Below, one piece after another: positions 47,756 to 58,937 of a stretch of 64,000 bases of DNA (within the stretch, counting starts at the first letter, position 1; every line of letters begins with the position of its first letter). The notes beneath the pieces are model-generated. The model saw nothing but the letters and a program-made list of their open reading frames with translations, was not told the origin of the DNA and did no database searches. Origin of the DNA: Chionis minor (lineage: Eukaryota; Chordata; Aves; Charadriiformes; Chionididae); assembly GCA_013398295.1 (NCBI GenBank), contig VZSF01009050.1, positions 186,001 through 250,000 on the forward strand, read 5' to 3'. The translations under genes and the position numbers were made by a program.

Positions 47756-49909
47756 ACTCAGGATTTGGAAGTTTTTAAATCCAATTGACTTCCAGTAACT
47801 TCCTAAGTATTTAAGGACAGGATTCACAAAAAATTCTGAGGCGTTCTGATGCTGGGCATTGTGGCATCAGCTGATGTGTGCCACAGACCTGGGGCAGAGC
47901 ATCGTGTGCTTTGGGAAGGCACTTTGGCATGTGAGAAGCCCTCTAGGTGACAACTGGGGACTCCTGGAAAGCGTGACTTTGTGCAGGGCCCGCAGCTGCT
48001 GTGCACCTCCTACAATGGCACACTCTGGGCTTAATGACGGTCTCTAGGTGCAACCTCAGCACAAATACATGCTAATAGGTGCCTAAGTAGATAGGTCCTG
48101 TAAGAGCTTTTATATCAGCTCCCTGAGGTGTGAATACTAGTACCAACAATAATGGAAAGATTTTACATATTTAAAATTAAACGAGCTTAATTCTTTAGAA
48201 CTGAACAGTCCGGGCTGTGTTTGCAGCCAGTGAAGTACAGTGACACATTCATCTGCACTTGCCCGATGGGGAGCTGTGCAGAAGGAAGGCTGCTGAGGGA
48301 AACCACCGCAGGCATGGACACCACTCATCTCTACAGCTGTAAACCTGCAGCTGGCTGTCCTCCTCCTTTGAAAGGGCAGCCCTAAAGTTCCTTTTCTCAC
48401 TTTTAAACCTTTATTAAACCTGTCTGGAGACTATGCTTGTATCATCCCCTGCCAGAACTACAGGTGGTAACAGCCAGTTTGATAAGGCCCTTTGAGACCA
48501 GCTGTGGCCTGAAAGAAGCTTGAGAATTCCCGAAGTACCATGTCAGGTGGGCTCTGAGACTGTCCCAGACCTTTGCTTGCTAATTATTCATCCTGGAAAT
48601 GGTGGTTAGAGTTTTTGTTAAGGCTGCTTATTAGCTGGGTGCTTGTGAGCAGTAAGAGCCTGCTGCCTGCTCCAAGAGCTCCCTGTCTGCATGAAATGGG
48701 TGCAGCTACCGTCCCTTGGGAAGGACCTTGCTCCCTGCTCTCAGCGTGGGAGCCTGGCTCAGCTCTTCTCTGCTTCCATGTCATGCAGCCTCTCGCTCGC
48801 TTTTGGCTGTCTGGGACACACAGCCTGCATCAGAGGCACTAGCTGCCTCCAGCGAGCTGTGAAAGGACAATTTCATAATGAATGAGGGTGATTTGCTAAG
48901 TGGGGGGTCCGGGAGCCCAGCCGTAATTGTGCCGCTGCTTTATCTCAGCCTCACACCTGCTCATGTAATGGCCCAGCTCTGATCCGCTCCCTCCCCTGTG
49001 TGCACGCTCTACCCTTCTGTTCCTGGAGGAGCCATCAATTCTCTGGCCTTGTCGCAGTCCCTCGCTGTGCTGCCCTCACCTGCAGCCTGTGGGTGCACAC
49101 AAATTCCCCCTCGAATTGCGGCAGGGCCGCTGGGCTGGCTCTAACGGACATGACTGCTAACCTGGCTTTCAAGTCCTAAATAACAAGTTTTTAAATGAAA
49201 TCCTTCTGCCCAAAAGAACTCCTAGAGGCAGCTTTCTTCAAATGATGTTTCCTTAGAAAACTTAGTCCCACAAGAATATTGTATATATTATTCCTGCCAG
49301 AGGGAATATGTGCAGCTTTTTTTCCCCCCGCATGCATTCAGTGCTGGTGAAAATGGTTGGATTGACAGCGTAGGCAATTAAAAGCTTTTGCAATCCAGAG
49401 CAGATGGAATTTTATCCAATTTATATGTGTTTTTAGTATAAATGTATCTTACTGGATTCAGGCCAGCGAACTCCCAATTCTGTGCTTTAACCTTTGGAGG
49501 ATGTTATTACCACCCTTATTACTGTTAGACTAGGAATAATGGCTCCTACTCTGTAAAGGGTGCATCCCTTTAATATGAACATGTAGGGTAGTGAGTTGAA
49601 GAAAGCCCCAGCTCGACCACATGTGGCAAGTTCTGTGTTTGCATTTTTTCTTTCTTTTCTGGATCTTGTAGCCCAACATGCTCCTGGCCACTGTAAGTCT
49701 CTCTTCAGCTGATTGACAACCTTCACATAAAGATAAAAGTTCCTGTGCCTTGAGCACATGTCCCCTCAGCCCTCTGTCATCCTGCAGGGGCTTCTTTCTT
49801 TATACTAGTCTGAAAGGAGAATCTCAAAATCCAGAAGTGAGAGAGAAAAGAAAGGGCCAGGGGGGAAAGAGAGAAAAACTTTTTTTTTGTCTTGAGACAT
49901 GAATGTCAA

Positions 49910-50350
49910 TAAGTTTGAATTATGGACCTGCTGTAATTAAAAACCATGTAACTAGTTGTTTTTAAATGCAGTTGTTTTACTTAATTGATTTTGCCGCCAG
50001 GACCAAAGGGAATTTAATAAATAAATAAAATGTACCTTCCTAGTGAATTACTGGAGGCAGCTGAGTCTCTGTTGGAATGTAATTGCTGCAAATGCTTTGG
50101 GTTTTTTTGCTAGCAATAGTTTTCTGTGGAAGGGGCTGGGAGAGAAGGGGTAGGGTGGTGTGGGAGGGGGCTCATTCCCTGGCAGCTGCAGGAGGGAACA
50201 GGCTGCTCCTTGTATAGTATTTTTCTTCCTTGTCAGCAAAAAGAATACTCGTTTAATGCTTTGCATGAAGACTTTGCTTAGAAGGTCTTTATTCATATTT
50301 AATTACTAGCTCGCTGCAGCTCCCATCTTTAATTACCTTTTAAAAAGCAG
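49910..50350. other. AT-rich segment dense in TAATTR motifs (candidate conserved non-coding element)
   Basis: Five TAATTA/TAATTG homeodomain-type cores occur at 49934-49939, 49982-49987, 50080-50085, 50300-50305 and 50330-50335, in a 440-base stretch of balanced, non-repetitive sequence. Such texture is common in vertebrate developmental enhancers. Conservation cannot be judged from one genome, so the call is tentative. Confidence 0.3.
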
Positions 50351-51539
50351 GTTATAAAAATGCACTGACATTCTTTCTTTTTTGTTGCTGCATAAATTAC
50401 AGCCTTCTCAACTGCTCACCCAAAATCAGTCCAGCTCGCAGGAAGGGTGGGACAGGTTCACTTTGCTGACACCTGGATACCTCAGAGCTTGTCTGCACCT
50501 TGCTCTACAGAGCAGGACAGAAACCCTCAACTAGCATTAGATGAACTAGCTCCATGCCTGAAGCCACATAATCATGTTGGCACTCCCTCTGAGCTAATTA
50601 ATTGTGCGGAGGGGCCTGGCTAGTGAGCCAGGCTGATATCACACTACCACGGTAATAATGTTTTCAGGGCCTGAGCTGCCCAGTGCTGCACTGAGGGTCT
50701 CCAGCAGGGCGCTGTGTTATGCAGGGCAGATACGCCTTTGCCCATCTCCCATTGCTTCACCAATGTCTGTCTAGGTTTTTGCTTCCTGGACATCTCCCTG
50801 GTAAATCTATTTCTTCATCTGCAGCTTTCCTTATAGTCCTGAGTTTCACAGCCGGAACTGCTAATAATTTCCTCTCCTGCCCACAAAGTGCTTTGCTGTC
50901 CCCACCTGGTGTTTTCTCTGAGCAGAGAGCACTGCTTACTTTTATTGGAGTTGTGATAAAATCCATCACATAAAACATATTTTCAGGCCAAGTTGTCAGA
51001 GGCGCAAACTGCATTTTTTGCCCCCCTGCCCTGAATCCAGCCCTTACCACTGCTCCTGGTCATGTGCTGGCTTTCACCAAGTAAGCTGGCTGATGCTGCT
51101 GTAATGCATGGAAGTAGACACTGTCAGGTTTCAGGGGGTGATACTAAAAATCTGCAAAAGAAGTATGTGCAAAGGATCTGCATTGGCTTCTGCACCCAGT
51201 AACAACGAAGGATGCTGACTGTAATTGCTCCAACTTATTCCCAGGACAGAGTGGAGGGGCCCCTCACATGCTGTCTGGCCACTCCATGTCCTAGATGAAA
51301 TGTGCTGCTGGGGCTCTGCCACAGGTTTGCGTAGGCAGAGTATCTCCAGGGTGCTTCCATGCTTGGCAAGCTTCGGTGGGAGGCCAAGCAGTGACAAGGC
51401 TCAGGAAAGGGACAGAGGAAGGATGAAAGGGCTGAGTCTGCCCAACTTTGGCACACGTGGTCTCTGGCCAGTGGGCAGGGCTTTCCTTAGGGTAGTCTCT
51501 CGCACCCCAGGCTGATGCCTCTTTTTCTTCTCCTGACAG

Positions 51540-51698
51540 ATAAAAGAGCTCTTCCTGAGTTTTGAGGACACTCCCTTGGGAGCAGCATCACTAGCCCAGG
51601 TGCACAAGGCAGTGCTGCAGGATGGGAGAACGGTGGCAGTGAAAATCCAGCACCCAAAGGTCCAAGCTCAGAGCTCCAAGGATATTTTGCTCATGGAG
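51540..51698 (+). CDS. ADCK1: ADCK1 coding exon with alanine-rich loop and VAVK lysine (53 codons)
   Basis: The 159-base exon follows a strong pyrimidine tract and acceptor (TTTTTCTTCTCCTGACAG) and ends GAG|GTAAAA, phase 0 on both sides. It encodes 53 residues from IKELFLSFEDTPLG to SSKDILLME. Residues 14-17 are GAAS (51579-51590), the small-residue loop that replaces the glycine-rich P-loop of normal kinases in the ADCK family. The SLAQVHKAVLQDGR strand follows, then VAVK, whose lysine (codon 51642-51644) is the nucleotide-binding lysine of the kinase fold. The exon is nearly identical to mammalian ADCK1 over most of its length. The split from the KxGQ exon falls between EDLGKE and IKELF. 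Confidence 0.97.
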
Positions 51699-54600
51699 GT
51701 AAAACTATCTGTTGACTTTGACTTGCAGAGCGATTGCCATTGAGACGTGTAGGGCCCACATTCACCCATGTGCTAACACCTGGTGTTAGCAGGTGTAACA
51801 ACACTATCCTGTAGCTTTGAAATCTCCACAGAGATAAACACTGTCTTATGGGAATAATAGAGATAGTTGGTGAGGATTGCAGTGTGGGCAATTGTGTGCA
51901 TGGAGAGACTGAACAAGAGGGTAAGAGGACAGAAGGAGAAGACAAGTAAACATGGATGACATCAGAGTAAGTCCATATGAGATTTAAAAACTAGAAACTG
52001 TATGCCCGTTAACTGGCTGATTAAAAAAGTCTCAGTTCCCCTTGCAGTTAGGGCTGTGTGGCCCAGAAAAAATCTTTCTCCGTGATTAGCATGTTTTTTT
52101 CAGTTAAATTACAGTGTAGATTCAACAGTGGCTGAGGTTGCTGTGATTCAGTTTTGTTTCTTGATCAGCTTCTTAATGCTGAACTGATTCATGCTGGAAA
52201 CAAAACCACTGCAATATGGAGAGGGTCACCTAACAGGGGCAGACATGCAAATGAGGGATTCAGCTAGGGAAGAAGTTTCAGTGCCCGTCTCCTGTTCCTC
52301 TCCTGAAAGGTATCACTCATGTTCCCAGTGCAATGCTGTAGCTTCTCCCAAACTTCTAAGTCTAGCCCACTGAAGGGAGGAACTGGAGAAAAGCAGTGGC
52401 CCTGCACAGCATTGCAATAGTCAAGGATGCCAGCGGTATGGTAGAGAACAGGAACTGGAGACGAGGCTGAGGTCAAGGAGAGAGGAAGGATTAGATCTGT
52501 AAATGGTAACACTAAAGTTTTTAGCTCTCCTAATAAGCATATATCTGTATGTATAGTACAGTAATGTGCCCATCCATTGGCAGACAGGTATATCTGTGGG
52601 ACTAAATAGGGGAAGATTAAGCTGAGGTGGCCTAATAAGTGTTTAGAGGGTACTGGTGGTGCAAAGACACACTGTTCTCCATCACAGGAGATCAAGAAGC
52701 AAAGATCCTGCCAGACCCCTCTCAGAGGAGCACATAACTAAAGCTTGTTTAGGCAGCTGAAACACCCTGCTTTGAGGAATCCTGGCTAGTCTGCAAAGAA
52801 GCACAGCTGGTTCCAGCTGAAACACACGTCAGTTTGCAGCTGAATATTTATTTTGAACTCGTAGTGAAAGAAATTTTTGGGTTCAATAAAGATGTCTCAG
52901 TAAGATGGGATATGTCTGTTTCAGTGCTGGTTTGAGAGCACAGAACTGTTTGAACTGGGTTTGGGTCCAGCTTTAGATTTGATTCAGGTCCTCTCCAGGA
53001 CTGAGTGCAGTAGTCTGCCCAACGAGTTTGCTTTTGCAAGTCATCACATGGACAGCAGTTCTCAGGGGGCTTATGGCTTCCTTCCCTCCTGCCCTGGACA
53101 GGGTGGCAGAAACTCAGCAGTCAAGGAAGAAGGGTGAGCAGGTAATGAAAGGCCGTGAGACCAGGGCAATAAGAGGATTGTGTACGAATGAGCCAAAACC
53201 TAGATCCACTTTGGGACATTTGCCCTCTTAACAGTGGGTATCACAGAAAAAAACCCTCCCCATACTATGTTGCTGTGATTGTTGGTTATGCTGGTAAAAG
53301 AAATTTAAACAAATAATTTTACCATTATTCCTGTCTTTTCTGTTTTTAAACTAAACATCCTGGGAAACTTGAAAGTAAAACAGTGTATTTCCTCTTGGCG
53401 ATTTAGTATTGTCCTTCCTCTACAGTCTAGTTTGTCATCCTTGAGATCTGTTGTGTACACACAGCTATGGGAAAGGAGTTCACAACATGACACATGCAGT
53501 CTTGTTTTTAAAGAGTCTTATGGAGTGTTGTCTTACATGCAACATCATATTGTTTTGTGGGCCTATTTTTGTGTTGGCAGCACTGAAAACCAGATTATGT
53601 GCATTGAGGTTCTGGTCCTTTAAGAATCAGACAGACATTGCTGCTAGGTAGGAAGTTGATTTAAATATTGATGGAGATGGTCTTATTTAGAGACTGATGG
53701 GAAAGAATCTGAATGGGAAGAGCTAGATGGAAAATTCCTAAATTCACGTGAGGTTTCATAGCATCAGTGCTGACTCTTTAAAAATCAGTACAGCATCTGG
53801 TAAATCCAGAGAGAGATACCTCACTGCTCTTCTTATGTCAATACTTATTTCAAGACAATATGTTAAACAGATGTCAGAAAAGGGACAGGCCAAATACTTG
53901 TTAAGTATGTCCCTGCTGATGGTCAAGTTGGCAAATTGATTCAAAAGAGCATTTAAAGAATGCAAAAAACAATGCCTGAATTTTCTCACATTAGGCATCA
54001 ATGAAATAATCCTGCAGCCCCTATAAAGTTTATGTATACATTTATGAAGATGGCTGGTTACATTTCATTTGGGTGACATAAATTTGAAAGGATTTATGCC
54101 TCTAGATATAACAGTAGAAAAATCATTCAATAGTGTCTGGAACCTGGTGATTACATTTTTAAAGGAACATTGAGTTTGGAACTGACATTTAGATAAGAGA
54201 AGTAGAGAGGGGTGGAGAACAAACGTTTTCACACAGCTGAACAGAAGAAGTGATGGTTCATAAATTTATTTTTTGTCATACATTTCAATGATAGCAGCTT
54301 TCTGCGTGTGCTTTGAATGTTCCTCCTGCAGTGTCGGAATTCCCACCCCAATGGTGGAGATCTAGAAAGGGAAACTGTCCAGGAACACACACTGACAAGT
54401 CTGTTTCCATTTTCAGATGGATGTACAGAGCAAGTAAGATAAAGACAGCAAAATGGATTGCATTTTTTTATTTTATTCTTGTTGTATGACTCAAGTAGTT
54501 AAAAAAAGCCAAACAAATTGTTTTCCGTAAGATGTAGTCCAGATTGTAAGCTTGGGTAACTTTGTGACACTGGTTGAGAAACCGGCCCTTCATTTGAAGA

Positions 54601-55441
54601 GAAAGCATGCTTGGCTGCTGTGCAGCTTTGATTATGCCATCCAATTGCATAATCTGGATTTTCTTCAGGAGGGACTGCCCATCACGCACCCCTTAAATGT
54701 TGCTTTAAGCAAACATTTCCAGGAACTTTTTGGCTGTCCTTTTCAAGGCCCTATGCAGCTGAATACCTAATCCCTTTAAGAAGCAGAGGATGCCAGGTGG
54801 TGGATGTATCATACTTAGAAAACACCACCTCGGCATTTCTGAGGAGCAACTCATGCTCTGACCCCCACCAGAAGTGTCCTTTAAAGGTCTGTAGCCTACT
54901 ACATCTATCTAACTCCACTATTTTCTCTGAACTGCCCAGTGGATTTTCTGTGCTAGCAAAATTCTTGCTCTGCAGTGGAAGAAGTAACATAGAGGTGACA
55001 AGTCTTACTTCAGATCTTCCTCTTCTGCATTAACTGAGGGCTGTTTGAATGAAGCCAAACAGGGACTTATAGAATTATAAGACTCAGAAGAGAGTTGCTC
55101 CTGGGCTGTGCCCTTGGTGAGATCTGGCCATGTGGTGTCTTCTTCAGGGCTTTGTTCTTTGACTTCTACGTAGCAGGCAGCTGGGCTCCTTTTGGTGTCT
55201 GTGCCATCATTTAACTCCTAGATGTGCCTGTGTGGAAGGGCAAGGTGAAATTTCTCTTGCACGACAAAGGCATGGCACCCTGTGTTGTTACGATACTGCA
55301 GGAACCCTGCAAGCACTTGGGGTGCAGGTTGCTTCTTTTTGTCTGTAAGTTACATGGAACAATCCTATCAAAACAACACTGTGTGTTGCTGTGTGGCTTT
55401 GGAGCCAGGATGCGGCTGATTGTCTCTGTCCTTGTTCTCAG
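51699..55441 (+). other. ADCK1: ADCK1 intron, 3.7 kb
   Basis: The donor is GTAAAA, weaker than the others because it lacks the usual G at position +5. The acceptor is CTTGTTCTCAG. The intron holds a perfect palindrome at 51771-51791 and otherwise unique-looking AT-moderate sequence. I see no mobile element or gene in it. Confidence 0.85.
51771..51791. repeat. Perfect inverted repeat with one-base centre
   Basis: TGCTAACACC (51771-51780) and GGTGTTAGCA (51782-51791) are exact complements around a single T. It lies about 70 bases after the donor of the preceding exon, where an RNA hairpin could form. With so short a loop, a cruciform or protein-binding palindrome is as likely. Confidence 0.8.
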
Positions 55442-55600
55442 GTTCTCCTCTTGGTTGTGAAGCAGATCTTTCCAGATTTTGAGTTCATGTGGCTGGTGGA
55501 AGAAGCTAAGAAGAATCTGCCCTTGGAGCTGGATTTCCTCAATGAAGGCAGAAATGCTGAAAAGGTTGCTCATATGCTTAAGAACTTTGACTTCCTGAAG
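55442..55600 (+). CDS. ADCK1: ADCK1 coding exon with the ExD region (53 codons)
   Basis: The 159-base exon follows TTGTTCTCAG and ends AAG|GTGAGG, phase 0 on both sides. It encodes 53 residues from VLLLVVKQIFPDFEFMW to MLKNFDFLK. Residues 29-31 are ELD, the ExD motif that in ADCK proteins contributes to nucleotide and metal binding. The following NEGRNAE supplies the helix glutamate expected to pair with the VAVK lysine of the previous exon. The EAKKNLPLELDFLNEGRNAE core is essentially invariant among vertebrate ADCK1 proteins. The first few residues (LLLVV) are a hydrophobic helix within the kinase-like fold, not a signal or membrane segment. Confidence 0.97.
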
Positions 55601-58600
55601 GTGAGGGAACACATATTTCTCTGTGTGTGTGTGCATTAATAGCCTCACTTTATGTGTCTGGGCACCTCATTCACCACCTGAAGGAACCATGTATAGGGAG
55701 AATGGTGTTCAGTCCTTCTGTGTTGTTCATCATCAGCTTTGCTGATATGGACCAGAAACTGCTGTGAGACATGCTTCCTCCTTGTCTGTTTGCTACTGTG
55801 GGCACCGTATATTTGATGAGGAGCGGTGGCTTGGGGCCAGCAGTCTCTGGAGCCTGCTACTCATTTTCCCAAACACTGTTTCTGAACTTGTCCAGAGACC
55901 TGTGAATTTGTCATTCTTTGCTGACCCATCTGATCGTACCTTTTCCTGGGCTTTATCTCAACTGAGGGAGAGAAAAGGACATAAAACAGAAAAGCTAGGC
56001 TGAAGCTGATTATGTCAAGTAGGATTAGGGACTCTGTGTATCTCAGAAGGAAGCATGTTCTCATGAATCCTTCCTCCTGCAAAAAAGCACATTCTCACTC
56101 TGGAATTGAGCATACATCCTTCATACACATCCATGACTAATGCATTCATGTTACCTTCATGCACAAACTCAACTGCACCCATATTTTGCTCTTCCCCACT
56201 GACGCTCTTATCCCAACTCCTCTGCTACGTACTAAGGAAAAGACTTGGAAAGGCATAAGCTCACATCTTCGAACTCGCATGTGCTCAAAGCTTTTGCTGA
56301 CATACAAGAGGCACAAGCCTCCACTGTATGCATTCTGGAAATACACAAGTGTGGGTGAGCACACAGTGCTGTGGGCAGAGGCACTGATGTAACTGCATTT
56401 GCATATACACAAAGGCAGCAAAAAATGCAGCCTCCTTTGGACCCTCCTGCATACACACATCAAAACGAGGTTTTCACCTCCTGTTTATGCAGAATTCCTA
56501 CGATGGAAGAGACAGGTGTCTGAAATGAGGTGAGTTTTTGTTAGACTTCACAGGCTGATGCATCCATTTTTTCCTTGCTTCCTCCATGCAAGGGCTGTAA
56601 TTCCTTGTCACCTGACTCCAGGTTTGGGACGGTCCTTTTGGAGCCCAGTGGTAGCAGTGGCGTTCCCATAGACACAGATAACTGAAGGCCACCAGGGCCA
56701 CAAAAGGCCAAAGGCCAATGATTTCGCTGAGTGGGCGCTTATCAGAAGTGATGCACCTTGGAGAGCTGTATCCGTTGCAGCTGTAACTAGGATACTGTGA
56801 AGTAAATCCCCATGGAGACGGCCAATCGCCTCCTCGCTGGGTTAAGGAGCTATCATGATATCAATATGTGTAACAATAACAAATGGCTTGAGATGGCTAA
56901 ATAATGGATCCTCCTGTCTGGCCTGCCAATTCAGAGACGTGTTCATCACCCAAAGGCAACGGAAGAATTGGGCTCCTGTGTCATTAATTTTCCTAAACAC
57001 GCTAGAAAGCTGAGAAGTAGATTTTGTGCTGTGAACCTGCTTGAGCTTTTAAAGCCAGAGATAAATTGTTTCCATGTACTAGCATTACAGCCAAACATCT
57101 GTGAGTAATTAAAAAAATCACTGAAGAATTTGACTGTGAGTGAGAGAGGCATCTCTGAGAGCATGGATAGTGCTTTGCAAGCCCATGGCCTTGCCCCTGT
57201 AAATCTTGAGACAAGAATGAGTGTCATCTGAAATGATCTAAGGCAGCAGGGATCAGTGAGCTAGATGGGCTGGGGAACTATTAGTTTTGGGGTTGGTTTG
57301 CTTTCTCACCAAGTCTAACTGCAAAGAATGGACAGCCAGATAAGCTGGGAAGGTTGCAAGTAACCAAATCCCCCTTGGCCATAGTGGATCTCTGACATCA
57401 AACTCTGCACAAGGTTAACATGCAAAATATGCCGGGAGTGTTGATGGTGGGACTGAGGGACATTGGAGTTGCTCAGCAAAGGAGCCTTTGATCTAAAGCG
57501 GTAAGGTAGAAGCGGGTGACATTGGGAAAATGGTCTGTCTTGGACAGGAACAGTGAGGGAAGCAGATAGTTTGTGAGGGACTGAGACAATGCCAGTAGTT
57601 AGAAGCAGAGTATAAAACAAATGCAGCTTGTTCAGAAGTTATGATGAGCTACAGTGGCCTACCTGGTTCCCCTGGCTTTGGTCACACTAGATGGACAACA
57701 CCTCTTACCTCTTCCTGTTCTGCCCCAAGATGCTCGACCCTTGCAGTGTGCAAGTCCTGAGTCCATGGCCGAGTCAGGCAGGTGAGGAGAGGGGGCTGCA
57801 CAGCTGGGTCTCTCTTTACAGGGTCCAAAATGTCTACCTCTGTACTGGGGCACAGTAATGGGAATGGGTGGAGATCTCATATCTTCTATCTTGTATCTCA
57901 TTTGTACCTCTGTGGCTTCACCCATGTGTAAAGGCAAATCTGGACAGCTTGGGAGATTGGTCAGCACAGTGATGTCAGAAGTATCCAAAGGGAACTTCAG
58001 CAAAAGGACTCTTGACAGTAGGGACTTCAGCATGGAAAGAATTCAGCTGGAGAGAGAGAGGCTGGAAATGGGGGAGCCAGCCTAAGTGACGCCTGCGTCA
58101 CTGCCTCCCTGGGTGACACCAGGCCTCTTACTGGTACCTCACTCAGCTTGATTTACTGCACATTGAATGAAAAGTGCTTTGACATTTTACACTTGTTACT
58201 GTGTCATGTTGGCAATAAGATAGTTAAGGGTCTCCCAGGGTTTTTGTGACAAGCCCCTTATTTGTGACACTTGATTTTTCTCCCAGTTCAATTGCAGATG
58301 GCCTAAGTATGCAGGGTTTGTCAGCTCAAAGGTGTTTGTGTTCCAAGGGGCACTGCAGAGATACAATTTATGACAATGGCTTATCATATTTAGAGCTACA
58401 TAAGTGGGCCCAGTGCGTAGCAAGCGAGGTGCAGTTCCTGTCTGAAGGAGTTGAGTGGATGATTCAGAAACTTGCAAGAGGTACTAGTTAAATAACCTGG
58501 CTAGAGGAGGTACAGAGCAGATAAGAAAGCTCTCAGACATCAGTGGGAGTGGGAGGTGGTCAAAATCGTGTAGACTGTGGCCAGAAATGTTGCACAAGGA

Positions 58601-58820
58601 CAGATCCTGCTGCTGTTGAATTGGTGTGTTGTCCCCGCACACATTGCTGCTGTCCTGGGGAAGAGGCTGGTAGATGGATTTACCTCCCTTGTGCTCAGGA
58701 AAAAAAGAAAGTTTTCACTTCAGCCCCTTCCAATTTTACTCCTTTTCTGGGTTGTGTGTGTTATATTCTCCTTGCTTTCCCAGCCTGTTGTTTGACGTAA
58801 CCCATCTGTTCCTGTTTCAG
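55601..58820 (+). other. ADCK1: ADCK1 intron, 3.2 kb
   Basis: The intron runs from GTGAGG to CCTGTTTCAG. It holds a short TG run (55622-55633), an AT-rich segment with TAATT motifs (56860-57140) and a perfect palindrome with TGACG half-sites (58085-58102). No gene or mobile element is supported. Confidence 0.85.
58085..58102. promoter_or_regulatory. Palindrome carrying two TGACG half-sites
   Basis: AGTGACGC (58085-58092) and GCGTCACT (58095-58102) are perfect complements around CT. Each arm holds a TGACG/CGTCA half-site of the CREB/ATF type, 2-4 bases further apart than in a consensus CRE. It is a candidate bZIP-binding site; function is inferred from sequence only. Confidence 0.35.
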
Positions 58821-58937
58821 GTCCCCAGGATCTACTGGGAACTCTCAACAAGACGTGTCCTTCTCATGGAATTTATGGAAGGGGGACAGGTGAATGACAG
58901 GGCCTACATGGAGAGGAATGGCATCAATGTCAACGAG
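58821..58937 (+). CDS. ADCK1: ADCK1 coding exon, hinge region (39 codons)
   Basis: The 117-base exon follows TTCCTGTTTCAG and ends GAG|GTAGTT, phase 0 on both sides. It encodes 39 residues from VPRIYWELSTRRVLLMEF to GINVNE. RVLLMEFMEGGQVND corresponds to the strand and hinge linking the two lobes of the kinase fold, just before the helix leading to the catalytic loop. The next protein segment in vertebrate ADCK1, containing the HCDPHPGN catalytic loop, is not found in the remaining 5 kb. The gene therefore continues beyond the window. Confidence 0.96.

Larger units (their letters stand above)
27982..51539 (+). other. ADCK1: ADCK1 intron, 23.6 kb
   Basis: The intron runs from the donor GTAGGG to the acceptor CTTCTCCTGACAG. 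Supported contents are purine-rich tracts (29548-29660 and 38636-38765), a short CA-rich run (39756-39784), a sense CR1 3' end (40477-40656), an antisense CR1 3' end (46640-46925), a MIR-type SINE (47636-47755) and an AT-rich TAATT-dense block (49910-50350). GC-rich patches occur near 34940-35130 and 48890-49140. The rest appears unique, and I see no coding sequence in it on either strand. Confidence 0.85.
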
